From assembly GCF_963677005.1 (NCBI RefSeq), contig NZ_OY781616.1, positions 2,489,001 through 2,553,000 on the forward strand: a stretch of 64,000 nucleotides of DNA, written 5' to 3'. A program made the translations under genes and the position numbers. This document shows, piece after piece, positions 59,750 to 64,000 of this stretch. The notes under the pieces were generated by a model. It did not search any database. It was given only the letters and a program-made list of their open reading frames with translations, and had not been told where the DNA came from. Within the stretch, counting starts at the first letter, position 1; the number at the start of each line of letters is the position of its first letter. This stretch comes from Maridesulfovibrio sp. Lineage in GTDB: Bacteria > Desulfobacterota > Desulfovibrionia > Desulfovibrionales > Desulfovibrionaceae.

Positions 59750-61099
59750 ATGGCTCAACAAGTGATCATGCCCAAGTGGGGCCTGACCATGACAGAAGGG
59801 AAAGTCGTTCGCTGGCTCAAAGGCGAAGGAGATTCGGTGGAGGCCGGAGAACCTCTCTTTGAGGTGGAGACCGATAAAATAACCAACTCGGTGGAAGCCC
59901 CTGCCAGCGGCGTCCTGTTTCAGATCATCGTACCGGAAGGAGAAACGGCCGAAGTCAAGGCCGTGCTGGCAATCATCGCCGCTCCAGGCGAAACACCTGA
60001 AAAATCAGCCGGGGGTGCAGCAAGCGCGGAAGCCCCCAGTGAGGCTCCCGCCGCAGCCGCACCGGAAAAAAAGGAAACTCCCGCATCCGCACCTGCCGGT
60101 GAAGGAGAGTTCGCAAGGGCCATGCCCGCAGCGCGCAAACTGGCTGAAGAACTCGGAGTGGACCTCTGCACGGTTGCCGGAACCGGGCCCAGAGGGGCCA
60201 TAACCATGAAAGATGTCCAGTCTGCTGCGGATGCGGCTTTTGACGGCATCAACGCCAGCCCCAAGGCAATCGAATTTGCCCGCAAGAAAGGCATTGACCT
60301 GTCACTTGTAACCGGTTCCGGAGAAGACGGGCGCATCACCAAGGCGGATATCCTCAAAGCCATGAATCCCGCTGCCGAACAGCCGGCTCAGGCGGCACCG
60401 GCGGAAGCACAGGACACCATCCTTCCCATGGACGGTGTTCGCAAGCTGATTGCGGACAATATGCACGCAAGCCTGAACTCTGCCGCCCAGCTTTCGGTTT
60501 TTGTGGAACTTGACGTTACCGAAATGGTCCGCCTGCGCGCAGACCTGCTGGCCCGCAACAAACGCAATCCCGAATACAGGATGTCATACAACGACATCAT
60601 TTCCTACGCCGTATGCCGCGCTCTCAAACGGCATCCGATCATGAACTCCACCCTGCAGGAAGACGGGATTCACCTTCACCCGCACGTCAACCTCGGCATC
60701 GCCGTCTCCCTGCCCAACGGCCTCATAGTTCCCAACGTCAAGAAGGCCGACACCATGACCCTTGAAGAACTGAGGACCGAAGTCCGCGATGTTGCCGGAC
60801 GTGCCCGCAAGGGCGGCCTGAACATGGACGAAATATCCGGCGGAACATTCACCATCAGTAATGTGAGCATGCTCGGAGTGGACGGCTTCACACCCATTCT
60901 CAATCCGCCGGAAACAGGCATCCTCGGCATAGGACGCATTATCGAAAAGCCTGCTGTCAAAGACGGTGAAATAAAAATACGCAGCATGATGACCCTTTCA
61001 CTGACATTCAACCATATGACCACGGACGGAGCTCCGGCCATGACCTTCCTGCGCGAGCTTGGAGACATGCTGGAAAATCCCGGCCTGATGATCATGTAG
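59750..61099 (+). CDS. acoC: Acetoin dehydrogenase E2, dihydrolipoyl acetyltransferase
   Basis: 449 residues from ATG 59750 (AGGAGG upstream). Lipoyl domain (residues 1-80) with ETDKITNSVEA around the lipoyl Lys, an Ala/Pro linker, then two E3/E1-binding domains (ARKLAEELGVDL...GPRGAI at ~125-165 and AIEFARKKGIDL...EDGRITKADI at ~175-210), and the acyltransferase domain (~220-449) ending in the catalytic FNHMTTDGAPA segment. Transfers the acetyl group from cleaved acetoin to CoA. Two binding domains are unusual for acetoin E2. Confidence 0.9.
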   Translation: MAQQVIMPKWGLTMTEGKVVRWLKGEGDSVEAGEPLFEVETDKITNSVEAPASGVLFQIIVPEGETAEVKAVLAIIAAPGETPEKSAGGAASAEAPSEAPAAAAPEKKETPASAPAGEGEFARAMPAARKLAEELGVDLCTVAGTGPRGAITMKDVQSAADAAFDGINASPKAIEFARKKGIDLSLVTGSGEDGRITKADILKAMNPAAEQPAQAAPAEAQDTILPMDGVRKLIADNMHASLNSAAQLSVFVELDVTEMVRLRADLLARNKRNPEYRMSYNDIISYAVCRALKRHPIMNSTLQEDGIHLHPHVNLGIAVSLPNGLIVPNVKKADTMTLEELRTEVRDVAGRARKGGLNMDEISGGTFTISNVSMLGVDGFTPILNPPETGILGIGRIIEKPAVKDGEIKIRSMMTLSLTFNHMTTDGAPAMTFLRELGDMLENPGLMIM

Positions 61100-61106
61100 G
61101 CAGACC

Positions 61107-61496
61107 ATGTCCAGAAAAAGATTTGCAGTGGAACTCGGCTACGCAGCCGACCTTCACGGGGAAGACATGACCAAGGCCGCTGTTCGCGCAGTCCGCGACG
61201 CTGTTTCACGGATATGCCTGTGCGGGATTGTGGAGATATGCGGGCGGGACCGTTTTCAGGGCGTGTACGTCCATGCGGTTCTTGCCGTTCCCGATCCGGA
61301 TGGAGTTGACCGGGAAGCGGTCCTGGCCTGCATCCCCATAGGCGAACCATCGCTGGAACTCGTCAAGGGAGGCATGAGCGTCCCCGGAATCGAGGTCCCG
61401 TGTTTCGCCCCCGGGGTCAGCAATATAGTCGTGGCTTGTGCCGCCCTGACCGTCTACGTCGAGACGGACCCTGAAGGCGCTGAAACAGGAGCATAG
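61107..61496 (+). CDS. Lin0512 family protein in aco operon
   Basis: 129 residues, starting seven bases after acoC. RKRFAVELGYAADLHGEDMTKAAVRAVRDA and CIPIGEP...VVACAALTVYVE match the Lin0512 family, small proteins of unknown role often placed beside dehydrogenase genes. Possibly a subunit assembly or carrier factor; no catalytic motif. Confidence 0.75.
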   Translation: MSRKRFAVELGYAADLHGEDMTKAAVRAVRDAVSRICLCGIVEICGRDRFQGVYVHAVLAVPDPDGVDREAVLACIPIGEPSLELVKGGMSVPGIEVPCFAPGVSNIVVACAALTVYVETDPEGAETGA

Positions 61497-61554
61497 GAGT
61501 AACGGGTCCGGCGATACCATGGCCGGGCCTATCAACCCAGAGGAGTTTTAAACA

Positions 61555-62514
61555 ATGGCTCTCAGCAAGAAGACATTGATCAAGATGTATGAAACCATGA
61601 ACAGGATCCGGATGTTCGAGCTGAAGCTGCAGGAGCTTTTCGCAGCAAGCGAGATTCCCGGCTTCGTACACCTTTACCTCGGCGAAGAAGCCGTGGCCAC
61701 CGGAGCATGCTCGGCCCTCACCGATGCCGACATGATAACCAGTACCCACCGCGGGCACGGACATCTGCTGGCCAAAGGCGGAGACCTGAAGCTGATGATG
61801 GCGGAAATTTTCGGCAGGCAGACCGGTTACTGCAAGGGCAAGGGAGGCTCCATGCATATAGCCGACCTGGACCTCGGAATTCTCGGAGCAAACGGCATTG
61901 TCGGCGGCGGCGGTCCGCTGGCGGCAGGAGCTGCCCTGGCTGCCAAATACAGGAAAAGCGAAGATGTGGCCATGTGCTTTTTCGGAGACGGTGCATCCAA
62001 CCAGGGAACCACTCAGGAATCCCTCAACATGGCCAGCGCCTGGAAACTGCCCCTGATCTTCATCAATGAAAACAACGGCTACGGCATTTCATGCCCGCAG
62101 TGCAAATCCATGGCTGTGGTCGACATCGCCGACCGCGCCGCCGCCTACGACATGCCCGGCGTGGTTGTGGACGGTAACGATGTCCTTGCCGTGTACGAAG
62201 CTGTATCCGAAGCAGTTAAGCGCGCACGCAAAGGTGAAGGCCCCTCATTGGTTGAATGCAAGACCTACCGCTGGCGCGGACATTTCGAAGGTGACGCCTG
62301 CACCTACCGCTGCACTCAGGAACTTGAAGAATGGATGGCCAAAGACCCGATTCCCCGTTTTGAGGAAAAACTCATCGAAGGCAAGACTGTCACCAAGGAT
62401 GAAGCGGAAGCTATCAAGGCCCGTATCGCCGATGAGATTGCCGAAGCCGTCGATTTCGCCAAGAACAGCCCCATGCCGCCCTCCAGTGCACTGATGGACG
62501 ACGTATACGCGTAA
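61555..62514 (+). CDS. acoA: Acetoin dehydrogenase E1 alpha (TPP-dependent)
   Basis: 319 residues. TPP-binding motif GDGASNQG...NNGYGIS (~145-180), HRGHGH near 65 and RWRGHFEGD near 240 are those of branched E1 alpha. With AcoB cleaves acetoin to acetaldehyde and hydroxyethyl-TPP. GAGGAG precedes the ATG. Confidence 0.92.
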   Translation: MALSKKTLIKMYETMNRIRMFELKLQELFAASEIPGFVHLYLGEEAVATGACSALTDADMITSTHRGHGHLLAKGGDLKLMMAEIFGRQTGYCKGKGGSMHIADLDLGILGANGIVGGGGPLAAGAALAAKYRKSEDVAMCFFGDGASNQGTTQESLNMASAWKLPLIFINENNGYGISCPQCKSMAVVDIADRAAAYDMPGVVVDGNDVLAVYEAVSEAVKRARKGEGPSLVECKTYRWRGHFEGDACTYRCTQELEEWMAKDPIPRFEEKLIEGKTVTKDEAEAIKARIADEIAEAVDFAKNSPMPPSSALMDDVYA

Positions 62515-62560
62515 ACAGGCTGCGTTACCTTTCACGAATTTAAATCCAACGGAGAAAACA

Positions 62561-63532
62561 ATGTCCGAAAAAACATATCTTCAGGCACTCAACGAAGCGA
62601 TGAAGCAGGAAATGGAGCGTGATAAAAACGTCTTCATCATCGGCGAAGACGTGGGCCAGTTCGGCGGCTGCTTCGGCGTAACCCAGGGTCTTTTCGACAC
62701 TTTCGGCGAAGACCGGGTAATTGATACCCCCATCACCGAAAGTGCCATTGTCGGCGCTGCCGCCGGTGCTGCAGCCTGCGGTCTGCGTCCTGTTGCGGAA
62801 CTGATGTTCGTTGATTTCATCGGCGTATCCATGGACCAGCTTTTCAATCAGGCTGCCAAGATGCGCTTCATGTTCGGCGGCAAAACCACCGTCCCCATGA
62901 CCCTGCGCATGCCCCAGGGTGCAGGGATCGGCGCTGCCGCTCAGCACTCGCAGTGCCTGGAATCATGGTTCATGAACATCCCCGGACTCAAGGTGGTCAT
63001 CCCCTCCAGCCCGTATGACGCCAAAGGGCTACTCATCAGCGCCATACGCGACGACAACCCGGTGGTCTTTCTGGAACACAAACTGCTCTACGGAGTGAGC
63101 GGAGAAGTGCCGGACGAAAGCTACGCCATCGAGATAGGTAAAGCAGACATCAAACGCGAGGGCAAAGATGTGACCATCGTGGCAACCTCCAAGATGGTCT
63201 ACTCCGCCCTGGAAGCAGCCGAAAAGCTGAAAGCGGACGGAATCGACGTTGAAGTGGTCGACCCGCGCTGCCTGCTGCCGCTGGACAAGGATACCATTCT
63301 TGAGTCCGTCAAAAAGACGCATGCACTGGTCGTAGCCCACGAGGCAGTTCAATTCGCCGGACCCGGTGCCGAAATTGCCGCAATGGTTGCCGAAGAAGCA
63401 ATCGAATATCTGGACGCCCCCGTAAAAAGAGTCGGCGCTCCCTTCTGCCCTGTTCCCTTCTCTCCTCCTCTGGAACAGCACTACATTCCCGGAGCGGCCG
63501 ACATCATCGAGGCCGTCAAGAGCATCCGTTAA
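62561..63532 (+). CDS. acoB: Acetoin dehydrogenase E1 beta
   Basis: 323 residues. FIIGEDVGQFGGCFGVT, DTPITESAIVGAAAG and FLEHKLLYG are standard E1 beta blocks; C-terminal transketolase domain (~195-320). Forms the alpha2beta2 E1 with AcoA. Starts 46 bases after acoA with GGAGAAAACA upstream. Confidence 0.92.
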   Translation: MSEKTYLQALNEAMKQEMERDKNVFIIGEDVGQFGGCFGVTQGLFDTFGEDRVIDTPITESAIVGAAAGAAACGLRPVAELMFVDFIGVSMDQLFNQAAKMRFMFGGKTTVPMTLRMPQGAGIGAAAQHSQCLESWFMNIPGLKVVIPSSPYDAKGLLISAIRDDNPVVFLEHKLLYGVSGEVPDESYAIEIGKADIKREGKDVTIVATSKMVYSALEAAEKLKADGIDVEVVDPRCLLPLDKDTILESVKKTHALVVAHEAVQFAGPGAEIAAMVAEEAIEYLDAPVKRVGAPFCPVPFSPPLEQHYIPGAADIIEAVKSIR

Positions 63533-63540
63533 ACATATAC

Positions 63541-63564
63541 GGGAAACGACTCCGGTCGTTTCCC
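63541..63564 (+). terminator. Intra-operon hairpin between acoB and acoX
   Basis: GGGAAACGAC pairs perfectly with GTCGTTTCCC around TCCG. The T-tract after it is short and interrupted (CTTACTTTTTC), so it likely lowers acoX expression rather than ending the operon. Confidence 0.5.
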
Positions 63565-63589
63565 CTTACTTTTTCAGAAGGGCGAACAA

Positions 63590-64000
63590 TTGAGTGTTGC
63601 AGCAATCATAGCCAATCCCGCTTCCGGTAAGGATATCCGCCGTCTTGTGGCTCACGGCAGCGTTTTCGACAATCAGGAAAAGGTACGCATTGTCCGAAGA
63701 CTGATTCTAGGTCTGGAACGCGCCGGTGTAACACGCATACTTTACATGCCGGACTCCTACAGCATCATCCCCCGTGCGCTCAATTCCATTTCGCCATCCA
63801 TTCCCGTGGATGCGGTGGAGATGCCCGTGCTCAACAACCAGAACGACACCACTGTTGCGGCAGGCATCATGGAAACCCTCGGAGCGCAATGCCTCATCGT
63901 CCTCGGCGGCGACGGCACAAGCAGAGTGGCATGCAAGGGGAGTGTAGCCATTCCCCTGCTGCCGCTCTCCACCGGGACGAACAACGTATTCCCCTTCATG
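63590..64000 (+). CDS. acoX: AcoX, ATP-NAD kinase-like protein, cut by window edge
   Basis: Open from a TTG at 63590 (AAGGGCG upstream) to the window end, 137 residues seen. VAAIIANPASGKDIRRL and the LIVLGGDGTSRVACKG loop (GGDGTxR) place it in the NAD/ATP-NAD kinase superfamily, and PLLPLSTGTNNVFP is the AcoX version of the STGTDN motif. AcoX accompanies acetoin dehydrogenase genes in several bacteria, with no settled function. The 3' end lies outside the window. Confidence 0.8.
   Translation, partial: MSVAAIIANPASGKDIRRLVAHGSVFDNQEKVRIVRRLILGLERAGVTRILYMPDSYSIIPRALNSISPSIPVDAVEMPVLNNQNDTTVAAGIMETLGAQCLIVLGGDGTSRVACKGSVAIPLLPLSTGTNNVFPFM

Overview
The window looks like a marine, anaerobic, sulfate-reducer-type delta-proteobacterium (Desulfovibrionales, for example Maridesulfovibrio-like). 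This is inferred from gene content only: a sodium-pumping NQR operon, a selenocysteine formate dehydrogenase joined to an [FeFe]-hydrogenase, many two-component and sigma54 regulators, and no 16S gene to confirm it.

Layout. (1) 1 to about 8178 is the tRNA-proximal part of an integrated mobilizable element whose far end and integrase lie outside the window. All its genes read leftward from a tRNA-Leu(CAA). They are a membrane protein, a 60-bp array of six GGACA units, an AlpA-type regulator, a DUF3987 helicase-like protein, MobC, and a ColE1-type relaxase with two further mobilization genes nested inside it. After these comes cargo: a retron-type reverse transcriptase with an Ec86-like NDT effector, followed by a Fic protein cut by the window edge. 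(2) 8179-12500 is chromosome again: tRNA-Leu, DUF554, a SpoIIE phosphatase receptor and a membrane protein. (3) 12599-19941 is a leftward operon encoding a hydrogen-dependent CO2 reductase / formate-hydrogenlyase-like enzyme (Sec-FdhF, HycB, HydA, HycB), ending in its own histidine kinase and NtrC-type regulator. A sigma54-like promoter and three TTGC-N2-GCAA or related palindromes precede it. (4) 20117-26978: LOG protein, ornithine aminotransferase, a 1375-residue hybrid two-component sensor. (5) 27067-34754: complete nqrABCDEF plus apbE and nqrM. (6) 35136-43000: MFS transporter, two SLC13/TrkA-C permeases, a stress-protein-like gene and long non-coding stretches. (7) 43298-48109: a Lon protease with a receiver domain inserted between its helical and ATPase parts, convergent with a kinase/NtrC pair whose receiver resembles the one in Lon. 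(8) 48399-57269: AEC carrier, HD-GYP protein, binding protein, ClC channel, NupC transporter, CheX and HEAT-receiver protein. (9) 57357-64000: acetoin catabolism, with an AcoR-type activator divergent from acoC-Lin0512-acoA-acoB-acoX, and between them a textbook -24/-12 promoter and two identical palindromes 105 bp apart.

How it fits together: the chromosome part is fermentative and respiratory energy metabolism (formate/H2, NADH:quinone with Na+ export, acetoin oxidation), with at least three sigma54 activators in 64 kb. The most unusual items are the receiver-Lon fusion, the retron operon with its winged-helix domain apparently moved from effector to reverse transcriptase and almost no room for an msr-msd RNA, and the nested mobilization genes on a chromosomal element.
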